Assembly: GCF_900129375.1 (NCBI RefSeq)
Contig: NZ_FQVN01000002.1
Location: 434,001-498,000 of the forward strand
Length of the DNA: 64,000 nt
Origin: Streptoalloteichus hindustanus
Lineage (GTDB): Bacteria; Actinomycetota; Actinomycetes; Mycobacteriales; Pseudonocardiaceae
Direction of reading: 5' to 3'
The translations under genes were made by a program, and so were the position numbers. Below the pieces are notes generated by a model. The model was not told the DNA's origin and searched no databases. It saw nothing but the letters and a program-made list of their open reading frames with translations. Positions 15,962 to 24,846 of this stretch are shown one piece after another (the stretch's first letter is position 1; the number at the start of each line of letters is the position of its first letter).

Positions 15962-17233
15962 GTGGGTCACCTTTTGCTGATCGAGAGCTGGGTGGGCGCG
16001 ATGAGCACACTGCTGCCACGAGCCATCGGGGAGGCCGGCCACCGGTTCACGTTCCTCACCCGGGACCTGCACCACTACCTGCGCGCGACCCCACCCGGCG
16101 GGCCGCATCCCCTGCTGTCAGCGGAGAACGTGCTCACCGCGGAGACCAACGACCTGGCAGAGCTGCTGCCCCGGGTGGCGCGCCTGCACGAGGTGTTCGG
16201 CTTCGACGGCGTGCTCTCCTCCTGCGACTACTACCTGGGCACGGTCGCCAGGGTCGCCGAGCACCTCCGCCTGCCCGGAGCCAGCCCCGGGGCGGTGGAA
16301 CGGGCCTACCGCAAGGACCTCGCCAGGGAGGCGATGCGCGCGGCCGGGCTGCCGGGGCCGGCCTTCGCCGTGACCGAGGGCTGGGCGGCCACCGCGGGGG
16401 CCGCGGCGGAGCTCGGCTACCCGCTGGTGCTCAAACCGGTCGACCTGTGCGCGGGGATGTACGTCCGCAAGGTCTCCGACGAGGCCGAGCTGCGGGAGGC
16501 TTTCCTGGCGCTGGAAGGGTTTCCGGTCAACGCCCGGCAGCAGCCGAGGTCGCCGGCCGTGCTGCTGGAGGAGGTCCTGGTGGGCGAGGAGGTGAGCGTC
16601 GAGACGGTCACCTACCGCGGGGAGACCCACGTCATCGGCGTGACCGACAAGAGCGTCGTCGGCGACCCGTGGTTCGTGGAGAACGGCCACATGTTCCCCG
16701 CGAACCTCGACGCCGACCTCCGGCGCGCCACCGAGGAGACGGCGGTCGCCGCCCTGCGGGCCGTCGGTCTGGACCACGGCGTGGCGCACACCGAGCTCAA
16801 GCTCACGCCGGACGGCCCGCGGATCGTGGAGATCAACCCGCGCCCCGCCGGCAACCGCATCACCGAGCTGGTCCGCAGGGTCACCGGCGTCGACCTGCCG
16901 ATGGCTTTCGCCGAGCTGGCACTGGGAAACCGGCCCGCGCTCGCCCAGGTCGACACCGGCGCGCGCAGCGCGGCGGTCTCCTTCCTCCTGCCGCCCAGGG
17001 CGGGGCTGGTCGACCGGGTGCACGGGACGGAGGCGCTGGCCGCCGACCCGGACGTCGTGGAGTGGCAGGTCAAGGACGGCGTCCAGGCCGGCGCGGCCAC
17101 GAGCAACAACAACTACCTCGGCCACGTCATGGTGGTCGACCGGCACGGCGCCGGAGCGCGGACGCACGCCGAACGGCTGGTCGGCGGACTGCGCGTGGAG
17201 TACGCGACGGAGCCGGACCGGTGTCCCGCGTGA
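15962..17233 (+). CDS. ATP-grasp ligase (metallophore operon gene 1)
   Basis: A 423-aa protein. ATP-grasp features: LGYPLVLKPVDLCAGMYVRKV (about 155-175), VLLEEVLVGEEVSVETV (about 200-217), HTELKLTPDGPRIVEINPRPAGN (about 275-297) with the Glu and Asn that bind Mg-ATP. This branch makes peptide or amide bonds between carboxylates and amines via acyl phosphates, like L-amino-acid ligases. GTG 15962 follows GGGGAG; the frame is open further upstream but that stretch covers the promoter. First gene of an eleven-gene run; the next start overlaps its stop by 4 bp. The proposed job is joining two amino acids into the metallophore backbone. Confidence 0.88.
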   Translation: MGHLLLIESWVGAMSTLLPRAIGEAGHRFTFLTRDLHHYLRATPPGGPHPLLSAENVLTAETNDLAELLPRVARLHEVFGFDGVLSSCDYYLGTVARVAEHLRLPGASPGAVERAYRKDLAREAMRAAGLPGPAFAVTEGWAATAGAAAELGYPLVLKPVDLCAGMYVRKVSDEAELREAFLALEGFPVNARQQPRSPAVLLEEVLVGEEVSVETVTYRGETHVIGVTDKSVVGDPWFVENGHMFPANLDADLRRATEETAVAALRAVGLDHGVAHTELKLTPDGPRIVEINPRPAGNRITELVRRVTGVDLPMAFAELALGNRPALAQVDTGARSAAVSFLLPPRAGLVDRVHGTEALAADPDVVEWQVKDGVQAGAATSNNNYLGHVMVVDRHGAGARTHAERLVGGLRVEYATEPDRCPA

Positions 17234-18087
17234 GCCCGGCGTCCTCCGCCGCGGTCCCCTTCCCCCGCGTGGACGGGCTGCGGCCGAACTCGCTGGCCGA
17301 TCTGGTCGACCACGCGGCGGCCGGTCGGCTCGGGCCCGACCCGGCCGAGGTGCGCGTCAGCGTCGCCTTCGTGACCCGGCAGGGCGTGCGGCACGCGTCC
17401 CGGGAAAGCGGTTACCGCAACCACGTCGTCAGCTTCCGGGTGGAGCGCGCGGTCGGCTCCTGCGCGGTGGAACCGGACGAGGTGCCCGACGACGTGGTCT
17501 ACGACTGCGTGGGCGCGCCGGTCCTGGACCTGTTGGCGCATCCGGTGAACGCCGTCCGGGTCGCCGCGCTCGACGCGTACCTCATGGCGGCGCACCCCCA
17601 CGAGCGGGTCGCGGACGCGGCCGTCACCGTGCCGGGGGGTTCGTCGTTGGAGAAGTCGATGGCCCGCGCCGCCGCGGTGACCGACCTGGTTCCGGCCCGT
17701 CCCGGGCAGACCGTGTTGGTCGTCGGGGTCGTGAACTCCCTGTTGTCCCACCTGCGGACCCGGGGGCTGCGTTACCTGCCGTGCGACCTCAAGGACGGGG
17801 TGACGGAGTGGGGCGAGCCGTTCGTGGCCGACTGCATGGCGGTCGTCGACGACTGCGACGTGCTGCTCGCCTCCGGGATGACGGTGGGCAACGGCACGTT
17901 CGAGCCCCTGCTCCGGCACGCGCGGCGCACCGGCAAGCCGTTCGTGCTGTTCGCCCAGACCGGCAGCGCCGTGCTGCCGTGGTTCCTGGGCTCGGGCGTC
18001 ACCGCGGTCTCCGCCGAGCCCTACCCGTTCTTCTGGTTGGACGGCGGTCCGAGCGTGCTCTACCGGTACGGGGGAAACGCATCGTGA
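17230..18087 (+). CDS. DUF4213/DUF364 putative heavy-metal chelation protein (Rossmann-like)
   Basis: A 285-aa protein. The C-terminal part looks like DUF364, annotated in family databases as putative heavy-metal chelation: SLEKSMARAAAVTDLV, the Rossmann-like VLVVGVVNSLLSHL, VDDCDVLLASGMTVGNGTFEPLLRHAR, KPFVLFAQTGSAVLPWFLGSGVTAV. The N-terminal half is the DUF4213-like module (SVAFVTRQGVRHASRESGYRNHVVSFRV). Reaction unknown. GTG 17230 overlaps the ATP-grasp stop by 4 bp, though GTG 17221 is also in frame. Within the operon it could be a biosynthetic enzyme or metal-handling protein; the name describes a fold annotation, not a proven activity. Confidence 0.75.
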   Translation: MSPASSAAVPFPRVDGLRPNSLADLVDHAAAGRLGPDPAEVRVSVAFVTRQGVRHASRESGYRNHVVSFRVERAVGSCAVEPDEVPDDVVYDCVGAPVLDLLAHPVNAVRVAALDAYLMAAHPHERVADAAVTVPGGSSLEKSMARAAAVTDLVPARPGQTVLVVGVVNSLLSHLRTRGLRYLPCDLKDGVTEWGEPFVADCMAVVDDCDVLLASGMTVGNGTFEPLLRHARRTGKPFVLFAQTGSAVLPWFLGSGVTAVSAEPYPFFWLDGGPSVLYRYGGNAS

Positions 18088-19178
18088 AGTCCACAGTGGA
18101 CGAGAGTCGGCGCGTCGTGAGCATCGGCGCGAACCAGGACCTGTTGGCACTGCTGGGAAACACCCCGGTCGCGCGGATCACCACCCCGCTGCCGCACGCC
18201 CACCGGGGCTTCTTCGCGAAGCTGGAGTGCCTGAGCGCCGGCGGGATGAAGGCCCGCGCGGCGGTGTCGATGCTGCGGGGCGCGCGGCAGCGCGGCGAGC
18301 TGCGCCCGCACGCGCCCGTGGTCGAGTCGACCAGCGGAACCCTCGGCGTGGGCCTGGCCTTCGCCGGCCAGGCGCTGGGCCACCCGGTGGTGCTGGTGGT
18401 CGACGACGACCTGGAGCCGGCCATGCGGGCGCTGCTCGTGGCGCACGGCGCGCGCCTGGAGGTCGTCGGGCGGCCGCACCCGACGGGCGGTTGGCAGCAG
18501 GCCAGGCTGGACCGGCTGCACCAGGTGCTGCGCGAGCTGCCCGGGGCGTACTGGCCGGACCAGTACAACAACCCGGACAACCCGGCGGGGTACGTCTCGC
18601 TGGCCCGCGAGCTGGTCGACCAGCTCGACCACGCCGACGTCCTGGTGTGCAGTGTCGGCACGGGTGGCCACAGTGGAGGGTTGGCGGTGGCGCTGCGCCA
18701 GCACTGGCCCCGGATGCGGTTGGTGGGCGTGGACACCGTCGGGTCGACGATCTTCGGTCAGCCCGCCCGTCCCCGGGTGATGCGCGGTCTGGGCAGCAGC
18801 ATCTACCCCCGCAACGTCGCCTACCGCCAGTTCGACGAGGTGCACTGGGTCGGGCCGGCCGAGGCCGTCGACTCCTGCCGGCGGCTGGCCGCCCACGCCT
18901 TCGTCACCGGCGGCTGGAGCACCGGCGCGGTGGCCAGGGTGGCGGCCTGGATCGCCAGGGTCGAACCGGGCGCGCGCGTGGTGACGGTGTTCCCCGACGG
19001 CCCGCACCGCTATCTCGGCACGATCTTCGACGACGACTTCTGCCGGACGCGCGGCCTCACCGGCCCGGCCGCCGCGCACCCGGTGGAGATCGCCGACCCG
19101 CGCGCGGTCGAGGTGACCGGGTGGGCGCGGTGCCGCGGCGTCGTCGATCCCCTGAACACGATGGAGGTCCCCGCGTGA
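18084..19178 (+). CDS. PLP-dependent cysteine-synthase-family enzyme (SbnA-like)
   Basis: A 364-aa fold-type II PLP enzyme. The Schiff-base lysine is K56 in SAGGMKARAA; the PLP-phosphate/substrate loop ESTSGTLG (81-88) is closer to the ESSSGNLG form of SbnA-type 2,3-diaminopropionate synthases than to the EPTSGNTG of CysK, with Thr replacing the usual Asn. A Gly-rich VCSVGTGGHSGG (about 190-201) closes the PLP site. It should replace the beta-substituent of a serine derivative with a nitrogen or other nucleophile, supplying a beta-substituted alanine. A 4-bp start overlap couples it to DUF364. GTG 18117 is an alternative start. Confidence 0.82.
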   Translation: MKSTVDESRRVVSIGANQDLLALLGNTPVARITTPLPHAHRGFFAKLECLSAGGMKARAAVSMLRGARQRGELRPHAPVVESTSGTLGVGLAFAGQALGHPVVLVVDDDLEPAMRALLVAHGARLEVVGRPHPTGGWQQARLDRLHQVLRELPGAYWPDQYNNPDNPAGYVSLARELVDQLDHADVLVCSVGTGGHSGGLAVALRQHWPRMRLVGVDTVGSTIFGQPARPRVMRGLGSSIYPRNVAYRQFDEVHWVGPAEAVDSCRRLAAHAFVTGGWSTGAVARVAAWIARVEPGARVVTVFPDGPHRYLGTIFDDDFCRTRGLTGPAAAHPVEIADPRAVEVTGWARCRGVVDPLNTMEVPA

Positions 19179-20221
19179 AGCTCGACTGGAACGTGGTGGC
19201 GTTGCCGTTGCGGGAGCCGTTCCGGATCTCCCGCTCGGTGATGTCCACCAGGGACGCGGTCCAGCTCGCACTGGAGCACGACGGCGTCGTCGGGCACGGC
19301 GAGGTGGTCACCAGCGTCTACTTCGGACTCGACGTCCGCCGGATCACCAGCCTGGTCATGGAGTTCGCGCCCCGGCTGCGCGAGTTCCCCGACCCGGCGA
19401 GCCTGCTGGCGGCGCTGCCCGAGGCGGCGGGGCCGTTGGCGGAGGCGCCCGGCGTGCTCGCCGCGTTGGACGCGGCCGCGCACGACCTCGTGGGGCGGCA
19501 GGTGGGCCTTCCGGTCCACCACCTGCTCGGCCAGTCGACCTGGCGCCCGGTGGCCACCGCCCGCACGATCGGCATCACCGACCCGGAACACGCGGCCACC
19601 ACCGCGAAGCAGTTGACCGACCGAGGTTTCACCACGCTGAAGCTCAAGCTGGGCGCACCGGACCCGGCCGAGGACCTGGCGCGGGTGGCCATCGTGCGCG
19701 CGATCGCGCCGGCGGCGCGGCTCGTGCTGGACCCCAACGGCGCGTGGCGGCCGGAGGACGCACCGCGGCTGCTGGCGGACTTCGCCCGCTTCGACGTGGA
19801 CGCGGTGGAACAGCCGATCCCACCGGGGACCCCGGACGAGCTGGCCGCGCTCGCGGAGCGCTCGCCGGTGCCGGTCATCGCGGACGAGGACGCGTCGACC
19901 CTGGCCGACGTCGAGCGGCTCGCCGGCGTGGTGCACGGCGTGAACGTCAAGCTGGCCAAGTGCGGTGGGGTGAGCGCGGCCCGCCGGCTGATCGAGGCCG
20001 CGCGCTCCCGGGGCACCGACGTGATGCTCGGCTGCCTGGTGGCCAGTTCCCTGGGCATCGCGCCCGCGGTGCACCTGGCCGGCCAGGCCCGGTGGGTGGA
20101 CCTGGACGGGCACCTGTTGCTGGCCAACGACCCGTGGACCGGCATCGGCGGGGAGGACGGCGTGCTCCGGTTGACCGGACGCCCGGGCCTGGGCGTCAGC
20201 CCGGTGGGGGCGACCCGGTGA
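19175..20221 (+). CDS. enolase-superfamily dipeptide epimerase-like enzyme
   Basis: A 348-aa muconate-lactonizing subgroup enzyme. The KxK acid/base pair is in TTLKLKLG (about 154-160), metal ligands are D in LDPNGAW (about 186), E in VEQPIPPG (about 212) and D in IADEDAS (about 236), and the opposing lysine is in VNVKLAKCGG (about 259). This is the arrangement of dipeptide epimerases and N-acylamino acid racemases, which act through two-base proton exchange. In this operon it would epimerise the dipeptide made by the ATP-grasp ligase, giving a D-residue. Other reactions of the subgroup (o-succinylbenzoate synthase-like) are not excluded. Start overlaps upstream stop by 4 bp. Confidence 0.85.
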   Translation: MKLDWNVVALPLREPFRISRSVMSTRDAVQLALEHDGVVGHGEVVTSVYFGLDVRRITSLVMEFAPRLREFPDPASLLAALPEAAGPLAEAPGVLAALDAAAHDLVGRQVGLPVHHLLGQSTWRPVATARTIGITDPEHAATTAKQLTDRGFTTLKLKLGAPDPAEDLARVAIVRAIAPAARLVLDPNGAWRPEDAPRLLADFARFDVDAVEQPIPPGTPDELAALAERSPVPVIADEDASTLADVERLAGVVHGVNVKLAKCGGVSAARRLIEAARSRGTDVMLGCLVASSLGIAPAVHLAGQARWVDLDGHLLLANDPWTGIGGEDGVLRLTGRPGLGVSPVGATR

Positions 20222-21486
20222 CCACGCTCCGCCTTCTGCGCAGTTTCCCGTTGTCGGTGCGGCTGTTGCTGGTCAACCAGCTCGGCGTGAACACCGGCTT
20301 CTACCTGTTGATCCCCTACCTGGCCACGCACCTGGGGCAGGACCTCGGGATGTCGGCCGCCCTGGTCGGCGTCGTGCTCGGCGTGCGCAACCTCAGCCAG
20401 CAGGGGCTGTTCCTGATCGGCGGGTCGGCCTCGGACCGGCTCGGCGCCCGCTCCGTGATCATCGTCGGGTGCGGGTTGCGCACCGTCGGGTTCGGACTGT
20501 TCGCGATCGGCGACTCGCTGACCGTGCTGCTGGCCGCCTCGGTGCTTAGCGGCCTGGCCGGGGCGCTGTTCAACCCCGCGGTCCGGGCCTACCTCTCGGT
20601 GGCGGCGGCCGACCGCCGCGCGGAGGCCTTCTCCCTGTTCAACGTGTTCGCCAACACCGGGGCGCTGCTCGGCCCGCTGCTGGGCAGCGCGTTGCTGGTC
20701 GTGGGTTTCCGCGCCTCGGCGGTGGTCGCGGCGCTGGTGTTCGCCGTGCTGACCGTCGCGCAGACGATGGCGTTGCCCGCCCTGCCCGTCAAACCCAGCA
20801 GGGGAACCGTGCTGGGCGACTGGCGGGAGTGCCTGACCAACCGGCGGTTCGTGGCGTTCACGTTGGCGCTGACCGGGATGTTCGCCCTCCAGAACCAGCT
20901 CTACCTGGTGCTGCCGATGCAGGCGGAGTGGGCGACCGGTCAGGCGGGCTCGGTGGCCGCGGTGTTCCTGGTGTCCACTATGGCCAGTCTGGCGCTCCAG
21001 GTGCGGATCACGCAGTGGTGCCAACGCCGGGTGTCCCGGGGGGTGGCCATCGCGGTGGGACTCGGGCTGATGGGCGCGGCGTTCTTCGTGCCCCTGCTGG
21101 GCTCCGCGCTCCTGCCGGCCACGACGGCGCCGCCAGGGGGCTTCGTGGCGGCGGCGGTGCGCCTCGCGCCCGTGCTGGTGGCCGTGTTCACGATGTCGTT
21201 GGGGCTGATGGTGGCCCAGCCGTTCGTGTTGGAGCTGATCCCCGCCTTCGGCAGGGACGGCCTGTCCGGCACCTACTTCGGGGTGTTCTACCTGGTGTCC
21301 GGAGTGGTGGCCGCCGGCGGCAACGCGGTCATCGGTTGGGCCAGCGCCGGTTCCGGCAGCGGTGTCGCCTGGCCCGCGTGGTTGTTGTGCGCGGCGGCGG
21401 GCCTGGCCTCGGCGGCGGCGGTGCGCTGGCTCGACCGCCGGGGCGCGGTCAGCCCGGCGCACGCGAACGTCGAAATGTCGAGGTGA
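20218..21486 (+). CDS. MFS exporter
   Basis: A 422-aa major facilitator protein with about 12 transmembrane segments, a cytoplasmic GGSASDRLGARSVI loop between helices 2 and 3, and GALFNPAVRAYL in helix 4-5, typical of drug/siderophore exporters (MdtH/YdeE-like). Its operon position, between biosynthesis and uptake genes, parallels CntE in the staphylopine system and SbnD in staphyloferrin B. Proposed role: export of the metallophore from the cytoplasm. The GTG start overlaps the epimerase stop by 4 bp. Confidence 0.85.
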   Translation: MTTLRLLRSFPLSVRLLLVNQLGVNTGFYLLIPYLATHLGQDLGMSAALVGVVLGVRNLSQQGLFLIGGSASDRLGARSVIIVGCGLRTVGFGLFAIGDSLTVLLAASVLSGLAGALFNPAVRAYLSVAAADRRAEAFSLFNVFANTGALLGPLLGSALLVVGFRASAVVAALVFAVLTVAQTMALPALPVKPSRGTVLGDWRECLTNRRFVAFTLALTGMFALQNQLYLVLPMQAEWATGQAGSVAAVFLVSTMASLALQVRITQWCQRRVSRGVAIAVGLGLMGAAFFVPLLGSALLPATTAPPGGFVAAAVRLAPVLVAVFTMSLGLMVAQPFVLELIPAFGRDGLSGTYFGVFYLVSGVVAAGGNAVIGWASAGSGSGVAWPAWLLCAAAGLASAAAVRWLDRRGAVSPAHANVEMSR

Positions 21487-21490
21487 GCTT

Positions 21491-22285
21491 GTGGAACCCG
21501 CGATCGTCAGCCAAAATCTGCTCACTGACAACCCGGAGCTCTACGAGCACCAGTTTCCCGACCCCGACCACCGCGCGGCCCGCTTCGTCCACGACGTCCT
21601 CCGCCGGTTCGGCGGTGGAAAGTCCATTGTGGACATCGGCTGTGGCACGGGCAGGGACGCCGGCCACCTGGCGTCCCTCGGCTACACCGTCACCGGCCTG
21701 GACCTCTCCGAGCGGATGCTCTCCCACGCCAGGGAGCGGCACCCCGCGGTGCGGTTCGAGCACGGCGACATGCGCTCCTTCCGGCTCGGCCGGCGGTTCG
21801 ACGCCGTCACCTGCCTGGACAGCGCCTTCCTCTACTGCCACCGCAACGAGGAGCTGTCCGCGTTCCTCGACCGCTGCCGCGAGCACCTGACGCCGGGCGG
21901 ACTGCTCGTCGCCGAGATGCGCAACGGCGCCTTCTTCCTGGGGAACACGGAGCTGCTGGACGGCACCAGCACCCGGAGCGTCACGTGGGACGGGGTCACC
22001 TACACGTCGCGCACGACGCTGTGGATCGACCACGCCGAACAACTCCTGCGCCGGCACCGCGTGTGGGAGTGGCCCGGCTGCGTCGAGCCGCTGCACCAGA
22101 ACTCCGCGTGGCGGCTGCTGTTCCCCCAGGAACTCCGCCACTTCCTGTCCCTCGCCGGGTTCGAGGTGCTGGCGATGTTCGACCAGCCCGGTCCCCGCAC
22201 CGACCGACCGTGGAGTGCCGACGCCGAACTGTCCACCGCCCTGTCTGCCGACCGCCTGCACGTCGTCGCGCGCCTGCGCGCGTGA
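21491..22285 (+). CDS. class I SAM-dependent methyltransferase
   Basis: A 264-aa protein with the Rossmann methyltransferase motifs: motif I VDIGCGTGRDAGHL (about 48-61), the acidic end of strand 2 in VTGLDLS (about 69), motif II EHGDMRSF, and AVTCLDSAFLY; the C-terminal half is larger than in minimal enzymes (FPQELRHFLSLAGFEVLAMFD). N- or O-methylation of a small molecule is expected; in context, tailoring of the metallophore. GTG 21491 follows GAGGTGAG, 4 bp after the exporter stop. The sequence GTCCATTGTGGAC near codon 45 is a one-mismatch copy of the dispersed palindrome. Confidence 0.85.
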   Translation: MEPAIVSQNLLTDNPELYEHQFPDPDHRAARFVHDVLRRFGGGKSIVDIGCGTGRDAGHLASLGYTVTGLDLSERMLSHARERHPAVRFEHGDMRSFRLGRRFDAVTCLDSAFLYCHRNEELSAFLDRCREHLTPGGLLVAEMRNGAFFLGNTELLDGTSTRSVTWDGVTYTSRTTLWIDHAEQLLRRHRVWEWPGCVEPLHQNSAWRLLFPQELRHFLSLAGFEVLAMFDQPGPRTDRPWSADAELSTALSADRLHVVARLRA

Positions 22286-22315
22286 CCCCACCCGCCGCCC
22301 CGAAGGAAGTGATCC

Positions 22316-23899
22316 ATGTTCCCCCTGCGCTCCGCCCGCGTCGCCGCCCGTCCGTCGAGAGATCCCGTCCCGTTGAGCCGTCGGGGTTTCCTCGGCCTCG
22401 CGGCGGCCGCCTCCGCGTTCGCGCTCGCCGGCTGCGCCGGGGGATCGCAGGGGGCGGGACCGGGCCAGCCCCGCTCCGGCGGCCGGCTGCGCGCCGCCTT
22501 CGCCGGCGGTGGGGCCAAGGAGGTTCTCGACCCGCACATGGCCAACCTCTTCGTCGAGGCGTCGCGTGCCAAGGCGATGTTCGACAAGCTGGCCGACCTC
22601 GGCAACGACGTCGCCCCGGTGCCCCGCCTCGCCGAGAGATGGGAGCCGAACGGCGACCTGACCAGATGGCGGATCACGGTGCGCCAGGCGGCTTTCCACG
22701 ACGGCCGTCCCGTCCGCGCCGCCGACGTGCTCGCCAGCTACGCCCGCATCCTCGACCCGAAGCGCGCGTTCCGGGCCAAGTCGAGCCTGGCCGTCATCGA
22801 CCTGGCCAAGAGCCGGGTCGTCGACGACCGGACGGTGGAGTTCGCGCTCCACCGGCCGTTCGTCGAGTTCCCCAACGTGCTGGCCGCCTTCGGCGCGTAC
22901 ATCGTCCCCGAGGGCGCCGAGGACTTCGCCAAGCCCGTGGGATCGGGTCCGTTCACCTTCGTCTCGTTCGAGCCCGGCCGGTCGTTGTTGTTGCGCCGCA
23001 ACCCGAACTACTGGGAGGGCGCGCCGCACCTGGACGAGCTGGAGTTCCTGATCAGCAACGACGAGTCGGCGCGTGTCAACGCGTTGCTGGGCGGACAGGT
23101 CGAGTACGCGCACGACCTGACGCCCACCACCGCCCGCAGCTACGAGCACAGCGACCGGCTGACGATCGTCCGCTCGCCCAACAGCGGCATGCAGGCGTTC
23201 ACGATGAAGCTGGACCGCCCGCCGTTCGACAACCGGGACCTGCGGGAGGCCATGTTCCTGCTCGCCGACCGCCAACAACTCGTCGAGACGACCCTCTCCG
23301 GTGCGGGCCAGGTCGGCAACGACCTGTTCGGCAAGGGATACCAGTACTACGCCGACCAGATCCCGCAGCGGAACCGGGACCTGGACCGGGCGCGGGCGTT
23401 GGTGCGCAAGGCCGGCGCGGAGGGGCTGCGGGTCAAGCTGGACACCTCGGGCGCCGCCGCCGGCTTCATCGAGTCGGCCAGCGTGTTCGCCGACCAGGCC
23501 CGGCAGATCGGGCTCCAGATCGACGTCGCCGTCGGCAACAAGGACAGCTTCTGGGCGGACACCCTCAACAACGGCTCGCTGTCCAGCTACCGCTCGGGCG
23601 CGATGCCCATCGAGACGCACATCTCGCAGCGGCTGCTCAGCACGTCGACCACCAATGTCACCAAGTGGGCGCGGCCGGAGTTCGACGCGCTCTACGACAA
23701 GGCGGTGTCCACAAAGGACGAAGCAGCGCGACGGCAGGTCTACCTGGACATGCAGCGCATGCAGCACGCCGAGGGAGGTTTCCTGATCTGGGGCTTCGCC
23801 GACTGGCTCGTCGCGGTGGCGCCGCGCGTCGGCGGGGTGGCCAAGGCCCCGGCCAACACGCTGGACTGGGCCCGCTTCGACAAGGTGTGGCTGGGTTGA
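22316..23899 (+). CDS. ABC transporter substrate-binding lipoprotein (Opp/Nik family)
   Basis: A 527-aa family 5 solute-binding protein. The N-terminus has SRRGFLGLAA followed by a hydrophobic stretch and lipobox LAGC (Cys at about residue 40), a Tat-type lipoprotein signal. The body shows the family pattern: LAERWEPNGDLTRWRITVR, FHDGRPVRAADVLASY, VGSGPFTFVSFEPG, LRREAMFLLADRQ-like and FLIWGFADW. The family includes dipeptide/oligopeptide, nickel (NikA) and opine-metallophore (CntA) binders. It would capture the loaded metallophore outside the membrane. ATG 22316 follows GAAGGAAG. Its stop overlaps the TTG of the next gene. Confidence 0.88.
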   Translation: MFPLRSARVAARPSRDPVPLSRRGFLGLAAAASAFALAGCAGGSQGAGPGQPRSGGRLRAAFAGGGAKEVLDPHMANLFVEASRAKAMFDKLADLGNDVAPVPRLAERWEPNGDLTRWRITVRQAAFHDGRPVRAADVLASYARILDPKRAFRAKSSLAVIDLAKSRVVDDRTVEFALHRPFVEFPNVLAAFGAYIVPEGAEDFAKPVGSGPFTFVSFEPGRSLLLRRNPNYWEGAPHLDELEFLISNDESARVNALLGGQVEYAHDLTPTTARSYEHSDRLTIVRSPNSGMQAFTMKLDRPPFDNRDLREAMFLLADRQQLVETTLSGAGQVGNDLFGKGYQYYADQIPQRNRDLDRARALVRKAGAEGLRVKLDTSGAAAGFIESASVFADQARQIGLQIDVAVGNKDSFWADTLNNGSLSSYRSGAMPIETHISQRLLSTSTTNVTKWARPEFDALYDKAVSTKDEAARRQVYLDMQRMQHAEGGFLIWGFADWLVAVAPRVGGVAKAPANTLDWARFDKVWLG

Positions 23900-24846
23900 G
23901 CCCGGGACGCTACGCCCTGCGGCGGCTGCTCGTCGGCGTGCTCCAGGTGTTCGCCGTGGCCACCGCGGTCTTCCTGCTCACCGAGGCGTTGCCCGGCGAC
24001 GCGGCGGTCGCGCTGGCCGGCGACAACCCCGACCCGGCCCGGATCGAGCAGATCCGCCGCGTCATGCGGCTCGACCAGCCGCTGGCCGAGCGGTTCGCGG
24101 ACTGGCTGGGCGGCCTGTTCCGGTTCGACCTCGGGGTGTCGCTGGTCTCGCAGCGCCCGGTGACGGCGTTCCTGACCGACGGGCTCGCGCCGACGATGTT
24201 GCTGGCGGCGCTCACGTTGCTGGTGCTGGTCCCGGTCGCGGTGCTGCTCGGGGTGGTCGCGGCGGTCAGGGAGGGCAGCCCGCTGGACCGCGCGGTGACG
24301 ACGGTGAGCGTTGGCCTGCACGCCATTCCGGAGTTCGCCCTGGCGATCGTGCTCGTGGCGGTGTTCGGCGTGCAGCTGCGGTGGTTGCCGCCGACGGCGG
24401 TGGGCGTGGGCGACAACCTGTTGCGCCAGCCCGCGGTGCTCGTGCTGCCGCTGGTCGTGTTGTTGGCCCGGCCCATCTGCTCCATCAGCCGGCTGGTGCG
24501 GGCCGGGATGATCGAGGCGTTGCACGCGGACTACGTGCGGCACGCGCGTCGGCTCGGCCTGTCGCCGGGCCGGGTCCGCCTCCGGCACGCCCTGCCCAAC
24601 GCCGTGGCCGCCGCGGTGCCCCAGCTCGCCCACACCACGGACTGGTTGCTGGGCGGCGTGATCGTGGTGGAGGCGGTGTTCGTCATCCCCGGGCTGGGCA
24701 CGACGTTGGTGGACGCCGTCGCCGCCAGGGACCTGCCGGTGGTGCAGGGGTTGGTGGTGTTCTTCGCGGTCACCACCGTGCTCGTGAACCTCGTGGCCGA
24801 CATCGTGAGCTTCCGGCTCTCGCCGCGCACGGAGGTGGTGCGATGA
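23896..24846 (+). CDS. ABC permease, DppB/NikB type
   Basis: A 316-aa inner-membrane permease with six hydrophobic segments. The family hallmarks are present: N-terminal RRLLVGVLQVFAVATAVFLL followed by LPGDAA, the DQPLAERFADWLGGLFRFDLGVSL loop, and the EAA-type coupling motif ADYVRHARRLGLSPGRVRLRHALPNA. It pairs with the DppC-type gene downstream to form the channel. TTG 23896 forms a 4-bp overlap with the binding-protein stop; the longer upstream frame is only open because of high GC and is not used. Confidence 0.88.
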   Translation: MSPGRYALRRLLVGVLQVFAVATAVFLLTEALPGDAAVALAGDNPDPARIEQIRRVMRLDQPLAERFADWLGGLFRFDLGVSLVSQRPVTAFLTDGLAPTMLLAALTLLVLVPVAVLLGVVAAVREGSPLDRAVTTVSVGLHAIPEFALAIVLVAVFGVQLRWLPPTAVGVGDNLLRQPAVLVLPLVVLLARPICSISRLVRAGMIEALHADYVRHARRLGLSPGRVRLRHALPNAVAAAVPQLAHTTDWLLGGVIVVEAVFVIPGLGTTLVDAVAARDLPVVQGLVVFFAVTTVLVNLVADIVSFRLSPRTEVVR

